Source of the DNA: an uncultured Lachnospiraceae bacterium
GTDB lineage: Bacteria > Bacillota > Clostridia > Lachnospirales > Lachnospiraceae
Assembly (NCBI GenBank): GCA_910588655.1
Contig: CAJUPJ010000006.1
Location: 62,001 to 126,000, forward strand
Direction: 5' to 3'
DNA length: 64,000 bases
Made by a program: the position numbers and the translations under genes. The stretch's first letter is position 1, and each line of letters begins with the position of its first letter. A model generated the notes under the pieces. The model saw nothing but the letters and a program-made list of their open reading frames with translations. It was not told the DNA's origin and did no database searches. Shown here piece after piece: positions 43,501-51,438 of this stretch.

Positions 43501-44625
43501 ATTTATGGAAATGACCTGGATAAACTCGTTAAGATAAGCGAAGATGTCAAGAAGATGGCAGAAAGCATTGAAGGTTTTGAGGAAGTTTCAAATGGACAGG
43601 AAAAGGCAGATAAAGAGCTTGTTGTACAAGTAAATAAGAAAAAAGCAATGAGGCTTGGGCTTACTGTAGCACAGGTATATGCAGAACTGGCTTCAGGGCT
43701 GGCAACAGATAAAGACTCTACAAGCATTACCGTTGATGAAGAAAAATATGATGTAAAGATAGTTGATGAAAGAGAAGAACTCAATACTAAAAATATTATG
43801 GATTATGAGTTTGAAACTACAAAGACTAACGACAAGGGTGAAACAAAGAAAGAAAAACATAAGCTTAAGGAATTTGCAGAATTAAAAGAAGGTACATCAA
43901 TAGCAGCAATCAGAAGGGAAAATATTGTTAATTATATAGCAGTAACAGCTTCAACAAAAGAGGGTTATAATACAACGCTTCTTAGCAGGGATTTGGAGAA
44001 GCTGGTTGACAAGTATGACACACCTGATGGCTATGAAATAAAGATTGCTGGTGAAAGTGAAACAAATATTGAAATGGTAACAAGTATGCTTACAATGATA
44101 GGGCTTGCAATTATATTTATTTACCTTATAATGGTAGCCCAGTTTGGAAGCCTTTTATCACCATTTATAATACTGCTTACAATACCACTTGCATTTACTG
44201 GCGGTCTTGTTGCACTTCTTATAACAGGTGAGGAAATTTCTGTAATGGCACTTATGGGATTCCTTGTACTTTCCGGTGTAGTTGTTAATAATGGTATTGT
44301 GTTTGTAGACTATGCTAATAAATTACGCCTTGATGGTATGGATAAAAAGGAAGCACTTATTGAAACAGGAAAGACACGTATGCGTCCTATAATGATGACG
44401 GCACTCACAACAATACTTGCAATGTCAGTAATGGCAATGAGCCAGGACAGCACTGCTGCAATGAGCAGGGGCATGGCAATTGTTACAATTGGCGGTCTTG
44501 TATATGCAACATTTATGACATTATTTATAGTACCTGTATTATATGATATCTTCTATAGAAAGAAACTAAAGAAAGTAGATTTAGGTGATGAAGACACATT
44601 AAATGAAGTTGATGATATTATATAG
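40525..44625 (+). CDS. RND-family efflux pump with a long coiled-coil insertion
   Basis: A 1366-residue, HAE1/AcrB-related transporter. The first helix (10-30) and PGASPEKVQKDITELVE follow the family pattern. After about residue 188 (VVLNQEKIDSINE) the domain is interrupted by roughly 340 residues of Lys/Glu/Ala-rich coiled coil, and resumes near 530 (LTMEQLSNILTAENFSMPAG). Two helix bundles, each with six helices, carry the LSGLALGVGMLVDNSIVVVENI motif and, near the C-terminus, GFLVLSGVVVNNGIVFVDYAN. GGAGAGAG precedes the start. The charged Asp pair in DNS marks proton coupling. Export of lipophilic drugs or lipids is inferred. No periplasmic-adaptor gene is nearby. Confidence 0.87.
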   Translation: MPKFSVKKPFVVLVAVLMVLVLGVVSFTRMTTDFLPNMNLPYMMIVTTYPGASPEKVQKDITELVESGTGTVNGVKNVTSQSMENASMVTLEFEDDTNMDAAMVKVSSAVNQLELPDTAGNPMIMEISMDMMATMIVSVDYEGKDRIELSKFVEDVVLPEIQRQDGVASVSDSGSVVKSIEVVLNQEKIDSINEEVLAKTDKTLAKAKKEIDDAKKKLEKGKKELEKQKDSLKEQQDKQSAELAKFSKMMNEAVATKTAYTSQLTSLKASQTALKTEKKAYKDNGVVKSYNQMNDMVKALREALQEDGEAYKAIYDAVYKQILVTMAQGALDAAGIEMEVTVENIDKIMEQYLGQLGSAADEYLKQADEQAKKVAGEQAAAQLEMLPESVKDAIDNPDKLKALQDLMKAQGQEEAAKNLTKKNLSMLYDIVETRIPQIDVALANLKTEIAAAEAIVKEVTKSIAEAEKKYEEVESGKITAAAAFGSANAQISNAEATLKNSENELKNAQKSFKESKKQALESANLDALLTMEQLSNILTAENFSMPAGYINEDETQYLIKVGDEYSSIDEMKNAVLCNIDDIGDVKLSDVADINIVDNSADSYGKVNGNDAVLLSISKSSTAGTSDVSDDCNDAFKELEKDNKGLRFTNLMDQGDYIRLIIDSVLSNLLWGALLAIIVLFIFLKDIRPTFVVAFSIPLSVLFAIVLMYFTDITLNIISLSGLALGVGMLVDNSIVVVENIYRLRSKGIGAARAAVMGANQVAGAIFSSTLTTICVFLPIVFTDGITRQIMQDMCLTIAYSLCASLVVALTVVPSMGATVLKKASTKKHRWFDAAVNVYEKAARFCLRFKIVPLVIAIILLVFSVNKVFKMGIVFVPEMGSEQMSITYTAPDDTSTEEDYKLSDDIAAEIREIKGIKTVGTMLSSATSVMGSASTDTKSYSAMILLEEEYANQNKEIAAKIEKILEDKKLEDYSVSESNMDMSSMMGSGLEVDIYGNDLDKLVKISEDVKKMAESIEGFEEVSNGQEKADKELVVQVNKKKAMRLGLTVAQVYAELASGLATDKDSTSITVDEEKYDVKIVDEREELNTKNIMDYEFETTKTNDKGETKKEKHKLKEFAELKEGTSIAAIRRENIVNYIAVTASTKEGYNTTLLSRDLEKLVDKYDTPDGYEIKIAGESETNIEMVTSMLTMIGLAIIFIYLIMVAQFGSLLSPFIILLTIPLAFTGGLVALLITGEEISVMALMGFLVLSGVVVNNGIVFVDYANKLRLDGMDKKEALIETGKTRMRPIMMTALTTILAMSVMAMSQDSTAAMSRGMAIVTIGGLVYATFMTLFIVPVLYDIFYRKKLKKVDLGDEDTLNEVDDII

Positions 44626-44652
44626 TCTTTATACAAGGGTGGTTTAATTTAT

Positions 44653-44696
44653 AGCCTGGCAGCTCCAGATAGTTAAGGAGCTGCCAGGCTGTTTTA
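44653..44696 (+). terminator. Rho-independent terminator of the RND gene
   Basis: AGCCTGGCAGCTCC (44653-44666) pairs perfectly with GGAGCTGCCAGGCT (44677-44690), followed by GTTTTAAT. Confidence 0.9.
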
Positions 44697-44715
44697 ATAT
44701 AGTTTCTGGCAGTAT

Positions 44716-45207
44716 TCAGCTTATGTATTCAAAAAAATCCAAGTGGTTCTGGCGTACATAGCTGGTTATTTTATCTGTTATTATTTCATCACCATATTGG
44801 TAAAATAAATTATCAGACTCATCATAAATTTTATCTGTTTTATCCATTTCATTTATAAATGCTTCTTCATCCTGGCACATATCTGCAATTTCAGATACAG
44901 GCGTGTAATTTCCAGGTATTTTTTCAAGAATTTTTATGTATTTATCTGGTACAGACAATATTTTAAAGGCATTAATAATATCCGTCCACAGGATGTCTTT
45001 GCTATATAAATCCAGAAAACTAATATGGCCATCACCCATAACTTCTGAAGAATAGATAAATGCAATTAAAGGAACTTTTTGTTTGTCAGATAATTGTTCA
45101 AGCTGGGGACTTTCCCAGGGTATAAGCTGCCTTGCAAAGCACATAAAATTTTCCCATAACAAATCTTCGTCATCCAGATTGAAAGGTTTTATTTTATATT
45201 TCACCAT
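44716..45207 (-). CDS. Hypothetical protein, possibly DUF4375-like
   Basis: A 163-residue acidic, soluble protein. MVKYKIKPFNLDDEDLLWEN begins it; the middle, QLSDKQKVPLIAFIYSSEVMGDGHISFLDLY, resembles the DUF4375/DMP19 pattern of a buried helix followed by an N-G-G-like turn (here GDGHISF), but the match is loose. The start at 45207 follows AGAGG on the minus strand; an upstream ATG at 45243 lacks a site. It is convergent with the RND gene and stands alone. The function is unknown. Confidence 0.6.
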   Translation of the reverse strand: MVKYKIKPFNLDDEDLLWENFMCFARQLIPWESPQLEQLSDKQKVPLIAFIYSSEVMGDGHISFLDLYSKDILWTDIINAFKILSVPDKYIKILEKIPGNYTPVSEIADMCQDEEAFINEMDKTDKIYDESDNLFYQYGDEIITDKITSYVRQNHLDFFEYIS

Positions 45208-45344
45208 ATTAATCCTCTTTTCTGTATTTATTATTTTATACAAGTTTAATATATTTTATATAAAAAAGGTATAATATGTCAATAAAAGGGGTTATATTTT
45301 TATGCCATTTAAAATAAGTTTTTAGAACTGCAGGTAAAAATTTA

Positions 45345-45391
45345 TGAAAAATGTCTTAGCCAGACATCTAAACTTTAAATCTGGCTAAGAC
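45345..45391 (-). terminator. Rho-independent terminator of spoVT
   Basis: GTCTTAGCCAGA (45353-45364) pairs perfectly with TCTGGCTAAGAC (45380-45391). On the minus strand it is followed by ATTTTTCAT, about 30 bases after the spoVT stop. Confidence 0.88.
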
Positions 45392-45420
45392 ACAAATATA
45401 ATTATAAATTCTTTTTTATA

Positions 45421-45966
45421 TTATTGTTCAAGCTGTTTTCCAAGGAAACTAGCGGCTGTAGCTGTAAGTTTCTTTTCAGTTTCACCAAACTGTGCCTTGC
45501 CTTCTTTTGACAGAAGGACTACAGCGCCAATTGCGTCTCCTTCACATATAATAGGGCTTATAGCCTCAAAAGAAAAATGTTCTTCTTCGTTTGCAATAGT
45601 TTTATAATTCTTTTCGCCGCCTGATGCAATTAAACTCTGTCTGTCATCAATAACCTGTTCTAAGTCTTTGCTTACAGGTTTCTGCAATAAATCCTTCTTA
45701 GCGCCGCCTGATGCCGCAATAACTATATCCCTGTCAGCTATTGCTACAATATGGCCTGTAGTCTGTGACAAAGCTTCTGCATACTGTTTTGCGAATTCTC
45801 CTAAATCTCCCATCATGGAATATTTCTTTAAAACAATCTGGCCTTCACGGTCAGTATATATTTCGAGCGGGTCGCCCTCACGGATTCTTAAAGTTCTTCG
45901 GATTTCCTTTGGGATGACTACACGTCCCAAATCATCTATTCTTCTCACAATTCCTGTTGCTTTCAT
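45421..45966 (-). CDS. spoVT: SpoVT, AbrB-type transcription regulator
   Basis: A DNA-binding regulator that in Bacillus tunes forespore gene expression. The 181-residue protein has the full SpoVT plan: an AbrB swapped-hairpin domain (MKATGIVRRIDDLGRVVIPKEIRRTLRIREG, 1-50), and a C-terminal GAF-like domain (about 57-178) with ADRDIVIAASGG and SPIICEGDAIGAVVLLS. Length and sequence are close to the Bacillus protein. GGAGG lies about 13 bases before the ATG, longer than usual. A long hairpin sits upstream at 45994-46039. Some Lachnospiraceae keep spoVT without making obvious spores, so sporulation cannot be assumed. Confidence 0.93.
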   Translation of the reverse strand: MKATGIVRRIDDLGRVVIPKEIRRTLRIREGDPLEIYTDREGQIVLKKYSMMGDLGEFAKQYAEALSQTTGHIVAIADRDIVIAASGGAKKDLLQKPVSKDLEQVIDDRQSLIASGGEKNYKTIANEEEHFSFEAISPIICEGDAIGAVVLLSKEGKAQFGETEKKLTATAASFLGKQLEQ

Positions 45967-45993
45967 ATATTTAATTATCCTCCATTTCTGTTA

Positions 45994-46039
45994 AACCACA
46001 GACAGATGCAGTTATGCAATGTTATATATGTCTGTGGTT
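45994..46039. promoter_or_regulatory. Perfect inverted repeat in the spoVT leader
   Basis: AACCACAGACA (45994-46004) is the exact complement of TGTCTGTGGTT (46029-46039). It is in the region just upstream of spoVT, so it could be an operator or a leader hairpin; on the plus strand an ATTTTT tail follows, giving terminator form too. No plus-strand gene ends there. Confidence 0.5.
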
Positions 46040-46263
46040 ATTTTTCATAATTGGTTATGGAGTTATTATGTGGAAAGACTAAATTTTTATACATTAATTA
46101 TAATATATACTATGTGGTTTAAAGCATTATAAACAAATAAGTATCTGCCAGCAGGAAATATAATGTTAAAATATACCATATAATAAAAATATTGCCAGAA
46201 ATTATGTATTATTGTCCTGCTTTGGTATATATGGTAAACAGGTTTTAGCTGTATATCCTGGTT

Positions 46264-46292
46264 TTGACATATGCTTTTTAATGTATTATTAT
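46264..46292 (+). promoter_or_regulatory. Promoter of the TSUP permease gene
   Basis: A perfect TTGACA (46264-46269) and TATTAT (46287-46292) are separated by 17 bases, giving a leader of about 65 bases. Confidence 0.75.
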
Positions 46293-46363
46293 ATCAATAT
46301 AATTATGTAATATTACCTTTGTAATAAATATTTATACAGGAATTATACAGCAAGGAGGAAAAT

Positions 46364-47134
46364 ATGGCATATAAATTTATTATCTGTTTTATTGCAGGAA
46401 CTGGGGCAGGTTTAGGGACTGGTTTTGCTGGTATGAGTGCGGCTGCTGTTATAAGCCCGGTTTTAATTACATTGCTTGGAATACCTGCCTATGAAGCGGT
46501 TGGTATTGCACTTGCTAGTGATGTGCTGGCCAGTGCTGCCAGTGCGTATACATACTGGAAGAACAAAAACCTTGATATTAAGAACGGGATTATTATGATG
46601 CTTTCTGTTCTTGTTTTTACGTTAGCTGGAAGTTTTATAGCAAGTCTTGTTCCCAATACGGCTATGGGGAATTTTTCAGTATTTATGACATTCCTGCTTG
46701 GAATTAAGTTTATCGTACGTCCTGTAATGACAACAAAGGAGAGTATGGAGTCTGTGGAAGGCAGTAAGCGTTTTATGCAGTCTGCCATATGCGGGGCAGT
46801 AGTTGGTTTTATCTGTGGCTTTATCGGGGCAGGTGGTGGCATGATGATGCTTCTGGTTCTTACAAGTGTACTTGGTTATGAACTTAAAACTGCCATTGGT
46901 ACAAGTGTGTTTATTATGGCATTTACAGCGTTTACAGGTGCTGCCAGCCATTTTGCAATCGGAGGGCTGCCAGATGTGTGGTGTTTGCTTTTCTGTGTAA
47001 TATCAACGCTTTTGTGGGCAAGGATTGCCGCAAAATTTGCTAATAATGCAGAGCCTGTAACACTAAACAGGCTTACAGGGGTTGTGCTGGCAGTACTTGG
47101 TGTTGTGGTAATGGCAGTAAATTATATAAAATAA
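46364..47134 (+). CDS. TSUP-family sulfite/anion permease (TauE/SafE)
   Basis: A 256-residue inner-membrane protein with about eight helices in two halves. The N-terminal half carries GTGAGLGTGFAGMSAAAVISP and the second half GAVVGFICGFIGAGGGMMML, the duplicated G-rich motif that marks TauE/SafE transporters. LGYELKTAIGTSVFIMAFTAFTGAASHF is also typical. Family members move sulfite, sulfonates or other small organic anions; which one is not evident from the neighbours. AAGGAGG precedes the start by seven bases. It is a single-gene unit, driven by the promoter at 46264. Confidence 0.9.
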   Translation: MAYKFIICFIAGTGAGLGTGFAGMSAAAVISPVLITLLGIPAYEAVGIALASDVLASAASAYTYWKNKNLDIKNGIIMMLSVLVFTLAGSFIASLVPNTAMGNFSVFMTFLLGIKFIVRPVMTTKESMESVEGSKRFMQSAICGAVVGFICGFIGAGGGMMMLLVLTSVLGYELKTAIGTSVFIMAFTAFTGAASHFAIGGLPDVWCLLFCVISTLLWARIAAKFANNAEPVTLNRLTGVVLAVLGVVVMAVNYIK

Positions 47135-47387
47135 ATATTTATTATATTTTTTGCATGGTACTATTATTTTATAATGAAAACTGACAGGAAACTATGCAGC
47201 TGGATAAATGCTGTTTAGCAATTTATAAATGTAAGGAAGCTTTAAGGAATAAATTCCGTTTTTTGTGATATATTATTCTAAGCAGGGTATTAAACTTTAG
47301 TTTTACGTATTTTATTTTTACAGATTATGTAGATTATTATATATAAAGAATATTTATCTGCTAATATTATATTACGAGGGAGTAACT

Positions 47388-47552
47388 TTGGGAAAGATGA
47401 AGGATTTTAAGATTTCTAAGCGTTTGGTAGTATGGATGTTTATAATATGTGCATTGATATTTTTAATTAGTTTTGTTGCAGCAGAAAATATTTCACCAAG
47501 ATATAAGAATACATATTCGATAAAAACATCAAAACTTCATATGTATAAGTAA
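47388..47552 (+). CDS. 54-residue single-helix membrane protein
   Basis: A small frame beginning TTG at 47388, with GAGGGAG five bases upstream; an ATG three codons later is 14 bases from it. Residues about 12-33 form one membrane helix (RLVVWMFIICALIFLISFVA), flanked by a basic N-terminus and a Lys/Tyr-rich tail. It has its own strong terminator at 47574, so it appears to be an independent short transcript just upstream of the peptide cluster. No family is recognised. It could be a toxin-like or immunity-like membrane peptide, but nothing proves that. Confidence 0.6.
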   Translation: MGKMKDFKISKRLVVWMFIICALIFLISFVAAENISPRYKNTYSIKTSKLHMYK

Positions 47553-47573
47553 ATGTGTATTATATATAAGATT

Positions 47574-47614
47574 AAAAAGAATTATGGGGCATAAGGCTTC
47601 ATAATTCTTTTTAA
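47574..47614 (+). terminator. Rho-independent terminator
   Basis: AAAAAGAATTATG (47574-47586) pairs perfectly with CATAATTCTTTTT (47600-47612). It ends the small membrane-protein transcript and insulates the peptide cluster that follows. Confidence 0.92.
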
Positions 47615-47750
47615 TTTATGTTTCTTAAGCAGGGCATACTATAGATACAATTTAGATAATAAATAAGATTTATATAGAATAATAATGTAGTATATGTTAT
47701 ACTCTTAATTAGGATAAATTTAAAATCAAATAATAAACAAGGAGATACTT

Positions 47751-48428
47751 ATGTATAAAATATGTGTTGTGGAGGATGATATTAAAATCCAGAATGAATT
47801 GAAAGTTTTATTAGAAAATGCAAATTATAAAGTTAAAATTATAAAAGTATTTGAAGATGTTGCATTTCAGATAACTAAGTGCCATCCTGATTTAATATTA
47901 TTAGATGTTTTATTACCTGGCAAGGATGGTATTTCTATATGTAAAAAACTTAGGGAAAGTGATAAAACACCTGTTATATTTGTTACTTCTAAAAATTCTT
48001 CTATGGATGAATTAGAATGCATGACACTGGGAGGAGATGATTTTATTGCAAAGCCTTATGAACCATTAGTTTTACTTGCACATATAGCAGCAGTTCTTAA
48101 AAGAACATCTGGTAATGAGGAAAAGGTATTGTATTACAAGGAAATTGAACTGGATATTTTATCAGCTAAAGTTTTTTATAGAAACAGGGAAATAGAATTA
48201 TCAAAAAATGAATTACATATTCTGGTATATTTATTCGGACATCCGGAGCGGATAGTTACCCGTGGGGAACTTATGGACAATTTATGGGGCAGTGGCAATT
48301 TTATTGATGATAATACATTAAGTATCAATATTAGCCGTATAAGACAGAAATTAAGAGAAATAAACTTGGAAAATCTTATTTTGACAAAAAGGGGAATGGG
48401 TTACCAGATGTTTTTGAAAGAGGGATAA
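47751..48428 (+). CDS. Bce-type response regulator of the peptide cluster
   Basis: A 225-residue OmpR-family regulator and first gene of the 47.7-55.6 kb cluster. The receiver domain has VVEDDIKIQ, the phospho-acceptor D52 in ILLDVLLPG and the Lys in GGDDFIAKPYEP. The winged helix (about 128-225) has LSKNELHILVYLFGHPERIVTRGEL and the recognition part TLSINISRIRQKL, the wording found in BceR-like regulators. AAGGAGAT precedes the ATG by five bases. Its partner kinase follows after four bases. It probably activates the permease, ATPase and perhaps biosynthesis genes when peptide is present. Base composition is clearly more AT-rich than upstream. Confidence 0.9.
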   Translation: MYKICVVEDDIKIQNELKVLLENANYKVKIIKVFEDVAFQITKCHPDLILLDVLLPGKDGISICKKLRESDKTPVIFVTSKNSSMDELECMTLGGDDFIAKPYEPLVLLAHIAAVLKRTSGNEEKVLYYKEIELDILSAKVFYRNREIELSKNELHILVYLFGHPERIVTRGELMDNLWGSGNFIDDNTLSINISRIRQKLREINLENLILTKRGMGYQMFLKEG

Positions 48429-48432
48429 AATA

Positions 48433-49482
48433 ATGAAATTTAGTGATTATTGTATGGATAAAATTATTCTTATATTATTGAATATAGTAGGAATGTTATG
48501 CATATCAGAGTATCTTGGCATGGCTGGCAATACTGCATCAACAATTATCCTTATCGATATTTTGTGGTTTATTATATTATGTAGTTGTATTACTGTCTGC
48601 TGGTACAGAAGGAATAAGTATTTTCTTGAACTTAATAACCGTGTTAATGTTTTAGAACAGCCTTGGCTTGTTTCAGAGGTTATGCCCGTTTCTTTCAGTC
48701 TTGAAGATAAGGAGTACCAGAAAGTAATTCATAATATAGGTGCAGCAGTTATTGGAGAAATACATAGAATTGAAGATGGACAGAAAGAATATGAAGAATA
48801 TATAGAGAACTGGATACATGAGGTAAAAACCCCTATAACTTTCTTATATTTATTGATAAATAACAATATAAATGATGAATTTATAAAAAAAGAAATAGTT
48901 ATGGAACTAAAACGGATTGAGAATGATGTTGAAAGTGCTTTGTATTATGCAAGGCTTGGTACTGCATATAAAGATTATCTTGTGCAAAAGGTAAAGTTAA
49001 ATGCTGTTATTACAGATGTTATAAGTAGTAACAGGATATTATTAATGAATAATAAAATACAAGTTGGATTTATATGTGATAAAGATATAGTAATATATAG
49101 CGATTGTAAATGGATTAAGTTTATGTTAAACCAGGTGCTTGTTAATTCTGTTAAATATTCACCAAAGAAAAATGCCAGAATAAATATTAAAATAATTGAA
49201 AAAGATACAACTGTTGAATTAAGTATAGAGGATAATGGCATAGGTATATGTAAAGAGGATTTACCAAGGATATTTGAAAAGGGATTTACGGGCAGGAATG
49301 GACATATCGTTTCAAAATCTACAGGAATTGGATTATATTTAGTAAAAAAGATGGCTGAAAAGCTGGATATAGAAGTTATAGCAGATTCAGTTGAAAATAA
49401 ATATACTATAATAATTTTTTGTTTTAAGAAAAAAATTTTTTTAAAGAAACCTTTCAAAATTGTAAGGTTTAAGAAAGAATAA
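48433..49482 (+). CDS. Bce-type intramembrane-sensing histidine kinase
   Basis: A 349-residue kinase with two membrane helices close together (about 9-28 and 36-57) and almost no outside loop, the mark of intramembrane-sensing BceS-like kinases that take their signal from a partner permease. The H-box has H129 in NWIHEVKTPITFLY. The catalytic domain has NQVLVNSVKYSP (N-box), SIEDNGIGICKEDL (G1), FEKGFTG (F-box) and STGIGLYLVKKM (G2). It sits between its regulator and a BceB-like permease gene, so signalling likely runs permease to kinase to regulator. The tail is unusually Lys-rich. Confidence 0.9.
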   Translation: MKFSDYCMDKIILILLNIVGMLCISEYLGMAGNTASTIILIDILWFIILCSCITVCWYRRNKYFLELNNRVNVLEQPWLVSEVMPVSFSLEDKEYQKVIHNIGAAVIGEIHRIEDGQKEYEEYIENWIHEVKTPITFLYLLINNNINDEFIKKEIVMELKRIENDVESALYYARLGTAYKDYLVQKVKLNAVITDVISSNRILLMNNKIQVGFICDKDIVIYSDCKWIKFMLNQVLVNSVKYSPKKNARINIKIIEKDTTVELSIEDNGIGICKEDLPRIFEKGFTGRNGHIVSKSTGIGLYLVKKMAEKLDIEVIADSVENKYTIIIFCFKKKIFLKKPFKIVRFKKE

Positions 49483-49547
49483 TAAATATGTATTATATGG
49501 AAATAGTGATATAGTATGTATATGGTTAAGATTTACAGGAGGACATA

Positions 49548-51425
49548 ATGGGTAATTTAATTAGAAATAATGTTTTGGCATTTATAAAAAAAGAGCCTGT
49601 TTATTTCTTCACTATGACATTAATTGCATCAATTATGTTTGCGTTTAATTCAATGCTTTTTTCCCCAGATATTAAAGAGTTATGTGAACAAAGCTATGCA
49701 ATGGATATTTTATTATTAGTATCGTCTGGAATTATTGTATTTGTCAATGCATGGCTTGTACATTATATTATGGAATACATATTAAAACAGAGGGGCAGGG
49801 AATTTGCAATTTATATGTCAGTTGGTATAAAGAAAAAGGAAATTTTCTGGCTTTATTGTAAAGAAACTTGTTGCCAGGCATGTTTTTCATGGATTACCGG
49901 ACTATTTGCTGGGTGTCTGCTGCAACAGTTTTTAATGGATATATTTTACCATCTTTTCCGTATAGAGTATAAAATTAAAATAAATATAAGCTTAAGATGT
50001 ATTTTACTTTCTTATATTTTTTATATTATATGCTATATTGCAGCTCTGGTAAGTATAAGAAGATATTTTATGAAATTAGATATTGCTGGGTTATTAATAG
50101 CGGACAGAAAGACAGAGCAGACAGTTATTAATAAAAATTTATCTTTAACCAATAAAAAACTGGGAACTCTGTTGCTTAAGAATAACAGGTTATTTTTATA
50201 TCGTACTGTAACTTCAAAAATGAAAACCATGAAAAGAGTAATATTTATTACAACTTTGTTGCTTGCGTGTTCATTAACAGGCAGCACTATTGCAATGTTT
50301 TATACGGATTATCAAAACCACCAGATTGATGCAGAGTTTCCTTATTCATTATTAATATACCATGATGATGGTATTCCAGACTTTATTAAAGAAAAAGAGG
50401 TATTAAAAGCAAATAGAATTAAACTAGAAACAGAACATGAGTATATTATTTATAAAAATTCATCAGAGTATAGAAGAATATGGTTGTATACACATTTAAA
50501 TTACTTTAACAGTTTATGGGAAGAAAATAGTTATAATATTAACCAGAAGGTTTTAGATAATAATCCAGATTATGATGTATATTACCAGTATGATACTTTT
50601 ATGAAATTAAGTGATTATAATAAATTAAGAAAAATGCTTGGCTTTCCACAAAAAGAACTTGGAAGTGATAAATATATTTTACAGGTTAAAAACCGTATAT
50701 CTAAAGAATTATCATTTGGATTTACAAATAAAGATATTGTTATTGGTAACAAAACATTATATCCATATGAGATTTGTACAGATGAATTTGAGCAAAATGG
50801 ACACAATGGTGCTGACTATATAATTGTTATTCCAGATGAGGCAGCCAGCAGTTTAAAGCCATATTATTCAGTTTATGCTTTACAGACAAGTGATATTATT
50901 TCTTCAGAAGTAAGTAGTAGTTTAAGTGAAATAAATACAGGAACAGATAATTTTAAATATGGAAGTAATCATAATATTTTATATGCAAGCCCTGTATTGG
51001 TAAAAACTGAGATAGAAGGCAGTTTAAAATCGCTTATATCAGTTTTATTATTTCCATTTGCATATATTAGCCTGGTTTTTTTATGTGCAACGATGGCAGT
51101 TTTATCAATACAGTTAGTTAGTGATTCAAAAATCCATAAATATAGATATATGGTTCTTGCCAGATTAGGAATGAAAGAATCTGGAATAAATAAACTGGTT
51201 CACCAGCAGCTCGCATTAAGTTATCTAGTTCCAGCTATTCTTGCTTTGGTAACTGGAGGGACAATTTCTTTATATATCAGCCGTACTATGGTATATAATG
51301 TGGGGATGTCTGTAGCATATGTAAAATATTTATTATTATCACTAATATGGATTGCAGTTATTTATTTAGCATATTACATATTGGCAGATTTACTTTTTAG
51401 GAGAAATATCTTTTTTGATAAATAG
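49548..51425 (+). CDS. BceB-type ABC permease (peptide sensing/immunity)
   Basis: A 625-residue permease with the BceB plan: about ten helices, four grouped near the N-terminus, and a large extracytoplasmic domain (about 250-480) between helices. An FtsX block (REFAIYMSVGIKKKEIFWLY) lies near residue 90 and a second after KYRYMVLARLGMKESGINKLV near 540. Such permeases sense antimicrobial peptides, resist them and pass the signal to a BceS kinase. CAGGAGGAC precedes the start. Unlike ordinary bceAB operons, the ATPase gene is not adjacent but 3.5 kb downstream, behind the biosynthesis genes. Self-immunity to the cluster's product is the natural reading. Confidence 0.88.
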   Translation: MGNLIRNNVLAFIKKEPVYFFTMTLIASIMFAFNSMLFSPDIKELCEQSYAMDILLLVSSGIIVFVNAWLVHYIMEYILKQRGREFAIYMSVGIKKKEIFWLYCKETCCQACFSWITGLFAGCLLQQFLMDIFYHLFRIEYKIKINISLRCILLSYIFYIICYIAALVSIRRYFMKLDIAGLLIADRKTEQTVINKNLSLTNKKLGTLLLKNNRLFLYRTVTSKMKTMKRVIFITTLLLACSLTGSTIAMFYTDYQNHQIDAEFPYSLLIYHDDGIPDFIKEKEVLKANRIKLETEHEYIIYKNSSEYRRIWLYTHLNYFNSLWEENSYNINQKVLDNNPDYDVYYQYDTFMKLSDYNKLRKMLGFPQKELGSDKYILQVKNRISKELSFGFTNKDIVIGNKTLYPYEICTDEFEQNGHNGADYIIVIPDEAASSLKPYYSVYALQTSDIISSEVSSSLSEINTGTDNFKYGSNHNILYASPVLVKTEIEGSLKSLISVLLFPFAYISLVFLCATMAVLSIQLVSDSKIHKYRYMVLARLGMKESGINKLVHQQLALSYLVPAILALVTGGTISLYISRTMVYNVGMSVAYVKYLLLSLIWIAVIYLAYYILADLLFRRNIFFDK

Positions 51426-51438
51426 AAAGGGGTAAATT

